Assembly (NCBI GenBank): GCA_031271465.1
Contig: JAISVR010000042.1
Coordinates: 1-42,453 of the forward strand
Direction: 5' to 3'
From: Prevotellaceae bacterium
GTDB lineage: Bacteria; Bacteroidota; Bacteroidia; Bacteroidales; Paludibacteraceae
Length of the DNA: 42,453 nt
Shown here: in pieces, positions 34,965 to 42,442 of the stretch
Layout of the letters: every line of letters starts with the position of its first letter
Numbering within the stretch: the first letter of the stretch is position 1
Translations under genes and position numbers: made by a program
The notes under the pieces: model-generated
The model's database searches: none
Seen by the model: the letters and a program-made list of their open reading frames with translations, nothing else
What the model was told of the DNA's origin: nothing

Positions 34965-36497
34965 ATGAACAATAAAAATTTCAACCAGATATTCCCTGCC
35001 GATTTCATCTCGGAGGGTGTTGACCAAACGCGCGGTTGGTTCTTTACGCTACACGCTATCAGCACGATGATAAAAAAGAGCGTGGCATTTAAGAGCGTGA
35101 TTTCGACGGGCTTAGTGCTGGATAAAAACGGCAATAAAATGTCCAAACGCTTGGGCAATGCCGTTGACCCCTTTGAAACTATCGAGAAATACGGTTCTGA
35201 CCCGCTACGCTGGTATATGATAACCAATGCGTCGCCGTGGGATAACCTGAAATTTGATGCGGAAGGGATAGAAGAGGTGCGCCGTAAATTTTTTGGAACG
35301 CTTTATAATACCTATTCTTTTTTTGCCCTGTATGCCAATGTGGATAATTTCGATTATTCGCAGGCGGATATTCCGGTAGAGAAACGCCCCGAAATTGACC
35401 GTTGGATTATTTCTTTGCTCAATACGCTTATAAAAGAGGTAGATGAAGCTTATAATGATTATGAACCCACTCGTGCGGGACGCGCTATTCAAGATTTTGT
35501 GTGCGATAATTTGAGTAACTGGTATGTACGCCTGAACCGTAAACGCTTTTGGGGCGGTAGTATGGATGATGATAAGCTGGCGGCTTATCAAACGCTTTAT
35601 ACTTGCTTGGAAACGGTAGCGATGTTGATGTCGCCGATTGCGCCTTTTTATGCCGACCAACTGTTTTTAGATTTGAATGCCGTAAGCGATAAACATAAAG
35701 TCGAATCGGTACATTTAGCGGACTTTCCGAAAGCAGATGAAGCGTTGATAAATAAAGCCTTGGAAGAGCGTATGCAGTTGGCACAAGATATTTCGTCAAT
35801 GACATTGGCATTGCGTAAAAAGGTAAATATCAAGGTGCGCCAGCCGCTACAAACCATTATGATTCCTGTATTGGAAGAGAAACAGAGAGAATATATCGAA
35901 ACGGTCAAAGATATTATTCTTAGTGAAGTGAATGTGAAAGAGATTCGCTTTGTGGATGATTCTGCGGGTATTTTAGTAAAGCGTATCAAACCTGATTTTA
36001 AGAAACTGGGTCCTAAATGCGGCAAAAATATGAAGCAAGTAGCAGCCGAAATTCAGGCATTTACTCAAGAAGATATTGCCAAATTTGAGAAAGAAGGCGT
36101 TTTCAATTTCGATATGAGCGGCGAAAACATACAAATTGCCATTGATGATGTGGAAGTAATTTCGGAAGATATTCCGGGCTGGCTGGTAAGCAACAATGGT
36201 AATCTTACTGTTGCGCTTGATATTACGATTACCGACAGTTTGCAAAAAGAAGGTTTGGCACGCGAGTTAATTAACCGCATTCAAAACCTGCGTAAAACGA
36301 GTGGATTCGAGATTACCGACCGCATTTCGGTACAAATTAAATCCGTTCCGCAAATGGAAGGTGTGATTGCCGATTTTGGCGATTATATTGCTTCGCAGGT
36401 GCTGGCGGATAAAATTGAGATAGTGACGGAATTGACTGATGCTACCGAATTGGATTTTGAAGATTTTATCCTTTTTGTAAAAATAGAAAAAATATAA
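34965..36497 (+). CDS. ileS: Isoleucyl-tRNA synthetase, C-terminal half (KMSKR and anticodon-binding part)
   Basis: 510 residues that continue IleRS exactly where the first half stops. MNNKNFNQIFPADFISEGVDQTRGWFFTLHA begins in the second half of the Rossmann fold, and KMSKR is at 58-62 (GLVLDKNGNKMSKRLGNAVDPF). The anticodon-binding helical region (NLSNWYVRLNRKRFW, PFYADQLFLDLN) and the C-terminal domain follow, with no stop or frameshift. The native sequence seems to resume at codon 3 (NKNFNQI), so ATG-AAC is new. The upstream region is A-rich, suitable for Bacteroidota translation starts. It lies in the same frame as the first half. A GT2 gene follows 3 nt after its stop. Confidence 0.92.
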   Translation: MNNKNFNQIFPADFISEGVDQTRGWFFTLHAISTMIKKSVAFKSVISTGLVLDKNGNKMSKRLGNAVDPFETIEKYGSDPLRWYMITNASPWDNLKFDAEGIEEVRRKFFGTLYNTYSFFALYANVDNFDYSQADIPVEKRPEIDRWIISLLNTLIKEVDEAYNDYEPTRAGRAIQDFVCDNLSNWYVRLNRKRFWGGSMDDDKLAAYQTLYTCLETVAMLMSPIAPFYADQLFLDLNAVSDKHKVESVHLADFPKADEALINKALEERMQLAQDISSMTLALRKKVNIKVRQPLQTIMIPVLEEKQREYIETVKDIILSEVNVKEIRFVDDSAGILVKRIKPDFKKLGPKCGKNMKQVAAEIQAFTQEDIAKFEKEGVFNFDMSGENIQIAIDDVEVISEDIPGWLVSNNGNLTVALDITITDSLQKEGLARELINRIQNLRKTSGFEITDRISVQIKSVPQMEGVIADFGDYIASQVLADKIEIVTELTDATELDFEDFILFVKIEKI

Positions 36498-36500
36498 GCA

Positions 36501-37904
36501 ATGAAAATAAGTTGTTTTATTCTCCGCACCAACGATGATTCGATGCAGGAAACTATCAAAAGCCTGCTTGAAAATTCTTTGGTGGACGAGATACAAATTG
36601 TCGAAAATCTGCAAAGTACAGACACTTTGCGTCTTATTGCCGCTGAAACCGCCGGCGATTACACCTTAATATATACTAAGCCTACGCCGCTTGCAATGGG
36701 ACAGTTTGCTGTCGAGCGCATGCTGCAAGTTGCCGATGATACGCGAGCAGGGCTGCTTTATACGGATTATTATCAACAACAAAATGGTGCGTTGAAGCCG
36801 CTTCCTCTTATTGATTATCAAACGGGAAGTTTGCGTGACGATTTCAATTTCGGTTCCGTGTTGTTGTATCGAACCGATGCATTGAAAGAGGCAGTGTCGG
36901 AAATGAATACCAACTACCAATTTGCTGCGCTTTACGACTTGCGCTTGCGAGTGTCGCAACGATACGAGATTTTTCATCTCAACGAATTTCTCTATACTGA
37001 AATTGAGGAAGATGCTCGCCGCAGCGGCGAAAAGCAGTTCGACTATGTTGACCCTCGCAATCGTGTCGTGCAAATTGAAATGGAGCAAGCCTGCACCGAG
37101 CATCTCAAAGCCATTGGAGCGTATTTAGAGCCAAATTTTAAGGCAATAAATTTTTCGGAAAACAATTTTCCGGTTGAAGCTTCGGTAATAATACCGGTAT
37201 ACAATCGTGTGCGTACCATTGCCGATGCTATCCGTTCGGTGTTGAGCCAACAAGCCGATTTTCAATTCAATATTATTGTTGTTGATAATCATTCTACCGA
37301 TGGAACTACGGAAATTATCAACCAATTATCAACCGAAAATCAACAAATTATCCACATCGTACCCACGCGCAAAGACTTGGGCATTGGCGGTTGTTGGAAT
37401 GAAGGGATTTTACATCCGCAATGCGGGAAATTTGCCGTGCAATTAGACAGCGACGATGTGTATGCGTCGGAAAAAACACTGCAAAAAATCGTAGAAGCTT
37501 TTTATAAGCAACAGTGTGCCATGGTAATCGGCTCGTACACGATGACCAATTTCGAGATGCAAACCATTGCACCCGGACTGATTGACCACCGCGAATGGAC
37601 ACCCGAAAACGGACGAAACAACGCATTGCGTATCAACGGATTGGGTGCTCCCCGTGCGTTTTATACTCCGCTTTTACGCGAACTGAAACTGCCCAACACG
37701 AGCTACGGCGAAGATTATGCAATGGGTTTGCGCATTAGCCGCGAATACCAAATCGGACGCATTTACGAGTCGCTGTATCTTTGTCGCCGCTGGGAGGAAA
37801 ATTCGGATGCCGCCCTCGATATTGCTCGCTTAAACGCCTACAATTTGTATAAAGACCGTTTGCGTACGGTGGAAGTTTTGGCACGAAAGAATATAAATCA
37901 ATAG
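36501..37904 (+). CDS. Two-domain family 2 glycosyltransferase
   Basis: 467 residues. The C-terminal part (about 225-467) is a normal GT-A family 2 transferase: EASVIIPVYNRVRTIADAIRSVLSQ, VVDNHSTDGTTEII, the donor/metal motif QLDSDDVY and YGEDYAMGLRIS. The N-terminal 200 residues also look like a GT-A fold (SLLENSLVDEIQIVENLQSTDTLRLI, AAETAGDYTLIYTK, FGSVLLYRTDAL), but the acidic DxD position reads KPTP, so it is probably a degenerate second domain. Donor and acceptor are unknown. It starts 3 nt after ileS and is followed by DUF4922 and SpoIID-like genes, a neighbourhood I recognise from other Bacteroidales. Confidence 0.88.
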   Translation: MKISCFILRTNDDSMQETIKSLLENSLVDEIQIVENLQSTDTLRLIAAETAGDYTLIYTKPTPLAMGQFAVERMLQVADDTRAGLLYTDYYQQQNGALKPLPLIDYQTGSLRDDFNFGSVLLYRTDALKEAVSEMNTNYQFAALYDLRLRVSQRYEIFHLNEFLYTEIEEDARRSGEKQFDYVDPRNRVVQIEMEQACTEHLKAIGAYLEPNFKAINFSENNFPVEASVIIPVYNRVRTIADAIRSVLSQQADFQFNIIVVDNHSTDGTTEIINQLSTENQQIIHIVPTRKDLGIGGCWNEGILHPQCGKFAVQLDSDDVYASEKTLQKIVEAFYKQQCAMVIGSYTMTNFEMQTIAPGLIDHREWTPENGRNNALRINGLGAPRAFYTPLLRELKLPNTSYGEDYAMGLRISREYQIGRIYESLYLCRRWEENSDAALDIARLNAYNLYKDRLRTVEVLARKNINQ

Positions 37905-37952
37905 GAAAAAAGGAGGCGTTTTTGTTATTTGGAAAATAGTATAAAAAAATAA

Positions 37953-38780
37953 ATGAATAATCTCCAAACCCAAATAAACCAACTTTTCGACGAGCAACTT
38001 ACGGAATGGTCGTTGGCAGCCGAAAAATATGAATCCTTGCGTTCGGTACGGATAAAAACTTTCGATTTCGACAATTTCTCGGTTCGGGTGCACTACAATC
38101 CTGCGCGTGCAGTATCATCGTTTGCCAAGTTAGACAAGGCTAACATTGCTGCCCGTCCCTGTTTTTTATGTCGTGCAAATCGTCCGCCCGAGCAGCGCGG
38201 AATCCCGTTCAAGGAGCGATACGAAATTTTGGTGAATCCCTATCCAATTTGCCAACGGCATTTTACCGTTGCATCACTTGCACATGAGCCGCAAATTTTG
38301 GGCGATTGCTTGCCCGACATGCTCGATTTGGCAAAAGCTTTGCCCGATTTCGTAATTTTGTACAACGGCGCACAAGCAGGAGCTTCTGCGCCCGACCATT
38401 TCCATTTTCAGGCAGTAAACGCCGATTTTTTTCATATGCCGGTCGATACTGAAATGCAGGGATTGACGACAAAACGCGTACTGATTTCTGCCGATAAAAA
38501 TCAACTTTTGAAAGATTTTTCCGAATTGTACCACGAACTGCAAACCGACGAGAAAGAACCGAAAATGAATCTTTTTTGTCAATGGCGCGCCGGTGAGTTT
38601 GTTCTCACGGTATTTCCCCGCCGGCAACATCGCCCGCGACAGTTTTTTGCCGAAGGTGCTGAGAAAATCATGCTTAGTCCCGGTTCCATTGATATGACAG
38701 GAAATCTTATCGTGGCGCGTGAAGAAGATTTTGAAAAAATCACAAAAGACGATATTACGGATATCTTTTCACAATTATGA
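37953..38780 (+). CDS. DUF4922 family HIT-like nucleotidyltransferase
   Basis: 275 residues of DUF4922. ARPCFLCRANRPPEQRGIPF (a C-x2-C pair as in HIT/GalT enzymes), ILVNPYPICQRHFTVASLAHEPQ, FVILYNGAQAGASAPDHFHFQA, with the histidine-triad-like HFHFQ, and the C-terminal FPRRQHRPRQFF. This pattern is that of the HIT superfamily branch including GalT and GDP-L-galactose phosphorylase, so transfer or phosphorolysis of a sugar nucleotide is likely (inference; substrate unknown). It lies 48 nt after GT2, and its stop overlaps the SpoIID-like start by 4 nt (ATGA), so the three work as an operon. Confidence 0.86.
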   Translation: MNNLQTQINQLFDEQLTEWSLAAEKYESLRSVRIKTFDFDNFSVRVHYNPARAVSSFAKLDKANIAARPCFLCRANRPPEQRGIPFKERYEILVNPYPICQRHFTVASLAHEPQILGDCLPDMLDLAKALPDFVILYNGAQAGASAPDHFHFQAVNADFFHMPVDTEMQGLTTKRVLISADKNQLLKDFSELYHELQTDEKEPKMNLFCQWRAGEFVLTVFPRRQHRPRQFFAEGAEKIMLSPGSIDMTGNLIVAREEDFEKITKDDITDIFSQL

Positions 38781-40090
38781 GCCAAAAAACAGAACCAACA
38801 ATCAGCGTAGGCATCGTTTCAGGTAGCGAAATCCGATTCGTTTTCAACGAAAATTATTTATTGAAAAATGAAATTTTTGTTGGTGAAAAACTGGTTTCGC
38901 TCAAAAACGGCAAAATTTGCTTTCAAGAAAAATTGTACGACGAGTTGATTTTTTGTCCGGAAAATAAAAAAACCGCTTCATTCAATCTTCCCGAAGTACT
39001 TATCGGTATCGGTTTTCATTGGCAGCGTTCAGAAAATCAACGATTTAGCGGAGAGTTGAAAATTATTGTGGAAGAAGACAAACTCACGGCGATTAATATT
39101 GTACCGCTCGAAGATTATTTGCTCAGCGTAATTTCTTCGGAAATGAATGCCACCTCTTCGCTCGAATTGCTCAAAGCCCACGCCGTAACTTCCCGTTCGT
39201 GGTTGTTGGCGCAATTGGCAGAAAAGAAATTATCGACAGACAATTCTCAGTTCTCAATTCTCAATTCTCAATTCGAAAAGTGGTACGACCGCGAAGACCA
39301 TACCCATTTCGATGTTTGTGCCGACGACCATTGTCAGCGTTATCAAGGCATCTCGAAAGCATCGACCGATGCAGTTCGACAGGCAATTGAGGCAACACGC
39401 GGCGAAGTAATTTTGCACGAAGGCAAGGTTTGCGATGCCCGTTTTTCAAAATGCTGCGGCGGTATTTCCGAACTCTTTGAAAATTGTTGGCAACCCGAAC
39501 ATCACGATTATTTACTGCCGGTAGAAGACCGTCCACAAGGTGCTATCCGCACTACGGCTATGACTGAATCCGAAGCCCGGCAATTTATCAAAAATCCACC
39601 CGAAGGCGATTTCTGCAATACTGTCGATACGAATGTCCTTCGCCAAGTGCTTAACGATTACGATTGCGAAACGCCCGATTTTTATCGTTGGCAGCTACAC
39701 TACTCGCAGGCGGAACTTTCAGCGTTGATAGCTCGCCGTTCGGGAATTGATTTTGGAACAATTTTCGATTTAATTCCTGAGGAAAGAGGAATTTCAGGCA
39801 GGATTATTCGGTTGAAAATCGTGGGCAGCAAACGCACTCTTATCGTGGGCAAAGAACTCGAAATTCGCAAATGGCTGTCCGAATCGCATTTGTATAGCTC
39901 GGCTTTTGTCGTCGAAAAAGAAGATATTCAGGGTGGTATTCCGCAAAAATTCCAGCTTTATGGTGCAGGTTGGGGGCATGGCGTAGGTTTGTGTCAAATC
40001 GGAGCTGCTGTGATGGCGGAACAGGGATACAATTACAAACAAATTGTAAATCATTATTTTAAAAACATCAATCTCGAAAAAATTTATTAA
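38777..40090 (+). CDS. SpoIID/LytB domain protein
   Basis: 437 residues with the SpoIID/LytB domain: EDYLLSVISSEMNATSSLELLKAHAVTSRSWLLAQL and the C-terminal GAGWGHGVGLCQIGAAVMAEQGYNYKQIVNHYF, which carries the conserved GHG.G..Q.GA signature. SpoIID enzymes are lytic transglycosylases for peptidoglycan stripped of side chains; here the organism does not sporulate, so the role is cell-wall or glycan turnover. No classic signal peptide is visible at the N-terminus (MSQKTEPTISVGIV), which is odd for a wall enzyme. An AATTCTC tandem repeat (39242-39274) lies within the gene and encodes QFSILNSQF. First codon overlaps the DUF4922 stop. Confidence 0.88.
   Translation: MSQKTEPTISVGIVSGSEIRFVFNENYLLKNEIFVGEKLVSLKNGKICFQEKLYDELIFCPENKKTASFNLPEVLIGIGFHWQRSENQRFSGELKIIVEEDKLTAINIVPLEDYLLSVISSEMNATSSLELLKAHAVTSRSWLLAQLAEKKLSTDNSQFSILNSQFEKWYDREDHTHFDVCADDHCQRYQGISKASTDAVRQAIEATRGEVILHEGKVCDARFSKCCGGISELFENCWQPEHHDYLLPVEDRPQGAIRTTAMTESEARQFIKNPPEGDFCNTVDTNVLRQVLNDYDCETPDFYRWQLHYSQAELSALIARRSGIDFGTIFDLIPEERGISGRIIRLKIVGSKRTLIVGKELEIRKWLSESHLYSSAFVVEKEDIQGGIPQKFQLYGAGWGHGVGLCQIGAAVMAEQGYNYKQIVNHYFKNINLEKIY
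39242..39274 (+). repeat. 7-nt tandem repeat (AATTCTC x4.7) inside the SpoIID-like gene
   Basis: Units at 39242-39248, 39249-39255 (one mismatch), 39256-39262, 39263-39269 and a partial unit to 39274. Seven is not a multiple of three, so gain or loss of one unit would shift the frame early in the catalytic domain. Confidence 0.85.
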
Positions 40091-40127
40091 AAATTGTTCA
40101 TATCAAATTAACTATTAAGAAAAAGTA

Positions 40128-40135
40128 TATATTTG
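40128..40135 (+). promoter_or_regulatory. -7 box of the TM2 protein gene
   Basis: TATATTTG followed by C, exact match to TAnnTTTG, 57 nt before the ATG at 40193. No -33 box seen at 19-20 nt. Confidence 0.6.
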
Positions 40136-40192
40136 CACGAATATCAAAAGCAAGACCTATGAAGCTGTAAGAGTAGGATAAAATTTTTAAAT

Positions 40193-40504
40193 ATGTATTG
40201 TAATAATTGTGGAAATGAAGTTTCCGAAAATGCTGCAGTTTGTTTGAAATGCGGAGCAAGTGTAAAATCAGATGCTAATGCTGCTATAAATGATAGCGAA
40301 GCCAAAGATTGGCTCACCACTTTGTTATTGTGTTTTTTTCTTGGATATTTGGGCATTCACAGCTTCTACACGAAAAAAACAGGCGTTGGCGTTGCACAAT
40401 TGCTCACTGCCGGAGGTTGTGGTATTTGGACTTTAATTGACTTTATTAAAATTCTTACCGGTAGTTATAGAGACGGTAATGGACAGCCACTCAAAAAAAA
40501 TTAA
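40193..40504 (+). CDS. Zinc-ribbon TM2 domain membrane protein
   Basis: 103 residues. The N-terminal zinc ribbon MYCNNCGNEVSENAAVCLKCGA has two C-x2-C pairs (C3/C6, C17/C20). A TM2 domain follows, with two helices around the conserved loop: LLLCFFLGYLGIHSFYTKKTGVGVAQLLTAGGCGIWTLIDFIKIL. TM2 proteins are small inner-membrane proteins of unknown role in bacteria, often with zinc ribbons. The next gene starts inside the last 26 nt of this one, so they are translationally linked. Confidence 0.9.
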   Translation: MYCNNCGNEVSENAAVCLKCGASVKSDANAAINDSEAKDWLTTLLLCFFLGYLGIHSFYTKKTGVGVAQLLTAGGCGIWTLIDFIKILTGSYRDGNGQPLKKN

Positions 40505-40790
40505 AAAAACATTCATTGTTATAAAGGGCATTGGGTTATTGATTTTTCCCATTGCCCTTTATTTCATACCACTCGATTGGTTGAATAGTCAGCACAGCAT
40601 CTGTTTGTTCAAAAATCTTTTTGGCAGAGAATGTTATGGTTGCGGAATTACTCGTGCAGTGCTGTCGGCAATACAGTTCGACTTTGTAAATGCTTGGCAC
40701 TACAATAGATTAGTAGTTGTGGTTTTGCCGTTGTTGATATACATCTGGGCAAATATGCTGTGGCATATTTATCTGAAAATTAAAAACTGA
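40479..40790 (+). CDS. DUF2752 family membrane protein
   Basis: 103 residues, ATG at 40479 within the end of the TM2 gene (26 nt overlap, different frame). KGIGLLIFPIALYFIPLDW and LVVVVLPLLIYIWANMLW are membrane helices. Between them, SICLFKNLFGRECYGCGITRAVLSAIQF carries the DUF2752 hallmark C-x-G-C-G-x-T-R. Function is unknown. DUF2752 often stands beside TM2 genes in Bacteroidota, as here. The upstream TTG at 40437 is less likely as start. Confidence 0.88.
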   Translation: MDSHSKKIKKTFIVIKGIGLLIFPIALYFIPLDWLNSQHSICLFKNLFGRECYGCGITRAVLSAIQFDFVNAWHYNRLVVVVLPLLIYIWANMLWHIYLKIKN

Positions 40791-40802
40791 AGATAGTCCC
40801 TA

Positions 40803-41618
40803 TTACTCCCCCACTTCCCGTATCGAAATTATCCGAATATCCTTTTTAGGGCGCGAATTAAAATCAACTTTACTGTGCGAGATTTTTTCGAGAACTTCCA
40901 TGCCTGCTATTATCTCGCCAAACACGGTATAATCTTCATCCATAAACGGCACTCCGCCGATGGAAGTGTAAGCTTCGCGTTGTTCTTTGCTGAAGAAAAA
41001 CACACCTTCCTTTTCTACTTCTTTTTCGGCTACAGCAGCCAGACTGTCTTGCAAGGTTTCGAGCAGAACTCTATTATCGTCAATAGAAGTTATTTGAGCT
41101 ATTTTACTCCGATTAAGAGCAATAAGGCGTTGCCAAATAATATTTACTTGGCGATCATATCTTTCTTTTTCGATACTATCGAGTTCGGCAGGCGTAAAAT
41201 TTTTACCCAATATAATATAGAACAAACTGCCGTTAGAATTCTTTTCGGGATTTTCAGTATCCGGTAATCGTGCAGCCGAAAGAACTCCCCGCTTGTGAAA
41301 ATACTTCGGATACTCAATTTCGGCAGCAATTGTATAATCTATCCCGTTGCCGCCCAACAAGCGATTATGGTCAGCCTTTCGAGAATTTAAGTCACCCGTT
41401 TCGATTAAAAAATCGGATACAACCTTATATAATAGCTGTTCATTATAATAACCCGAGTTGGCTAATTTCACAAAATTATCTCTGTGCTTTGGAGTTTCCT
41501 TGTACAGTTTCACCTTAATAATACCTTCGGAGGTTTGAATCTCAAAAATGGGTTCCTCAGCTTTTCGGCAGGAGCTAAGCAAAAGAAACAAACAACAAAA
41601 AAGAAATATTTTTTTCAT
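40803..41618 (-). CDS. Cyclophilin-type peptidyl-prolyl isomerase, lipoprotein
   Basis: 271 residues. Lipoprotein signal MKKIFLFCCLFLLLSSC, lipobox Cys17, so envelope-anchored. The cyclophilin fold is split: IFEIQTSEGIIKVKLYKETPKHRDNFVKLANSGYYN, YKVVSDFLIETGD, HKRGVLSAARLPDTENPEKNSNGSLFYIILGK, then an insert of about 80 residues rich in charged helix (TPAELDSIEKERYDRQVNIIWQRL...), and finally VFGEIIAGMEVLEKISHSK. Usual catalytic positions are altered (F-x-x-Q reads FLIET), so activity may be reduced. The start at 41618 gives the signal peptide; the upstream frame is leader. TetR lies 47 nt upstream on the same strand. Confidence 0.88.
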   Translation of the reverse strand: MKKIFLFCCLFLLLSSCRKAEEPIFEIQTSEGIIKVKLYKETPKHRDNFVKLANSGYYNEQLLYKVVSDFLIETGDLNSRKADHNRLLGGNGIDYTIAAEIEYPKYFHKRGVLSAARLPDTENPEKNSNGSLFYIILGKNFTPAELDSIEKERYDRQVNIIWQRLIALNRSKIAQITSIDDNRVLLETLQDSLAAVAEKEVEKEGVFFFSKEQREAYTSIGGVPFMDEDYTVFGEIIAGMEVLEKISHSKVDFNSRPKKDIRIISIREVGE

Positions 41619-41665
41619 CAAATTAGAGTAAGCTTTTAATTTATACCTTATGTAATACAAAAAAA

Positions 41666-42247
41666 TCAACCTCGTATTTTCAAACCTTCAAACAAAAAGT
41701 GAATAATCTGTTCTTTGCGATCTTCCATCCGTTTACTAATGCGGTCGCGGATAAATGGCGTTTCAATGCCTTTAAGCGAATATAAAATAATCATGGCACC
41801 AAGTTCGGTATCATCGCAATTGAAAATTTGTTGGCGTACACCGTCCTCCAAAATCTTCCGAATCATTTTTATTTCCGAAATATCAACTCGGCGGCGTGCC
41901 CGTTCCACTTCATAAATATCGCGAAAAAAGTCGGCACGCAATGACCCATTCCTCGTAACAGATTCCTTAATGGCTTTTTGTCGAGTAAAAATATATTCCA
42001 CCAGCATTTCATCCGGTTTCATATTTCTGAGAATAACAGACTCCAGTTTTTCCATCAAAAAATCCAGCTCCCGTTCAATAACAGCCAAATAAATATCATT
42101 CTTACTCTTAAAATAAGTATATAGCGTGCGTCTCCCTTTTTGCGAAGCAATAGCAATATCATTCATCGTAACATTGCTTTTCCCATCTTTCGCAAAAAGC
42201 TGTCGAGCCACATCAACAAGCATTTGTTTCGTCTTCAGTATTCCCAT
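41666..42247 (-). CDS. TetR family transcriptional regulator
   Basis: 193 residues. N-terminal HTH: LKTKQMLVDVARQLFAKDGKSNVTMNDIAIASQKGRRTLYTYFKSKNDIYLAVI (residues 4-57), the usual TetR DNA-binding domain. The C-terminal helical domain binds an unknown ligand. It is followed 47 nt downstream by the cyclophilin gene, perhaps co-transcribed, and has a strong promoter of its own. A divergent outward promoter lies about 150 nt upstream (42411-42442), so the regulator may control the gene beyond the window edge or itself. Confidence 0.92.
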   Translation of the reverse strand: MGILKTKQMLVDVARQLFAKDGKSNVTMNDIAIASQKGRRTLYTYFKSKNDIYLAVIERELDFLMEKLESVILRNMKPDEMLVEYIFTRQKAIKESVTRNGSLRADFFRDIYEVERARRRVDISEIKMIRKILEDGVRQQIFNCDDTELGAMIILYSLKGIETPFIRDRISKRMEDRKEQIIHFLFEGLKIRG

Positions 42248-42274
42248 AAATTAGCCTCATTTCTTCAGTTTCTG

Positions 42275-42305
42275 CAAAATTACAGCCTTTTGTCTTATTA
42301 TCAAA
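42275..42305 (-). promoter_or_regulatory. TetR gene promoter
   Basis: Minus-strand TTTG (42305-42302), 19-nt spacer, TAATTTTG (42282-42275) followed by C. The ATG at 42247 is 27 nt downstream of the -7 box. Confidence 0.75.
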
Positions 42306-42410
42306 ATGCTAATTAGAATAATTCCGGTCTTTTTTTTCTTTGAATAACCGATTCATTTTCAGCACATTTTCAAAAAAGTTTATTTTTTTCTAAAAAAATG
42401 GGTAAAAATA

Positions 42411-42442
42411 TTTGGAATGGATATTTGTAAGCATTACTTTTG
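42411..42442 (+). promoter_or_regulatory. Outward promoter at the window end
   Basis: TTTG at 42411-42414, 20-nt spacer, TACTTTTG followed by C at 42435-42442. It reads out of the window towards a gene not seen here. Confidence 0.7.

Larger units (their letters stand above)
33393..34970 (+). mobile_element. RhuM-bearing insertion that splits ileS
   Basis: About 1578 bp between the last native IleRS codon of the first half (GAG, Glu, 33390-33392) and the first native codon of the second (AAT, Asn, 34971). Length is a multiple of three. It holds a 115-residue orphan gene, an ORF6N remnant and a complete RhuM gene. No transposase, integrase or clear terminal inverted repeats are visible. A short AATAAA occurs near both ends, too weak to call a target duplication. 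The left end provides a stop within four codons; the right end provides an ATG two codons before the host frame resumes. Boundaries are inferred from where IleRS similarity stops. Confidence 0.75.

Noticed and set aside
33393-34970. Insertion in ileS as a group I/II intron
   Set aside because: It codes for RhuM and ORF6N-type proteins, with no reverse transcriptase/maturase and no recognisable intron core or boundary motifs.
33390-34971. ileS split as a simple sequencing frameshift
   Set aside because: The halves are 1.58 kb apart with complete unrelated genes between them; no single-base error can explain it.
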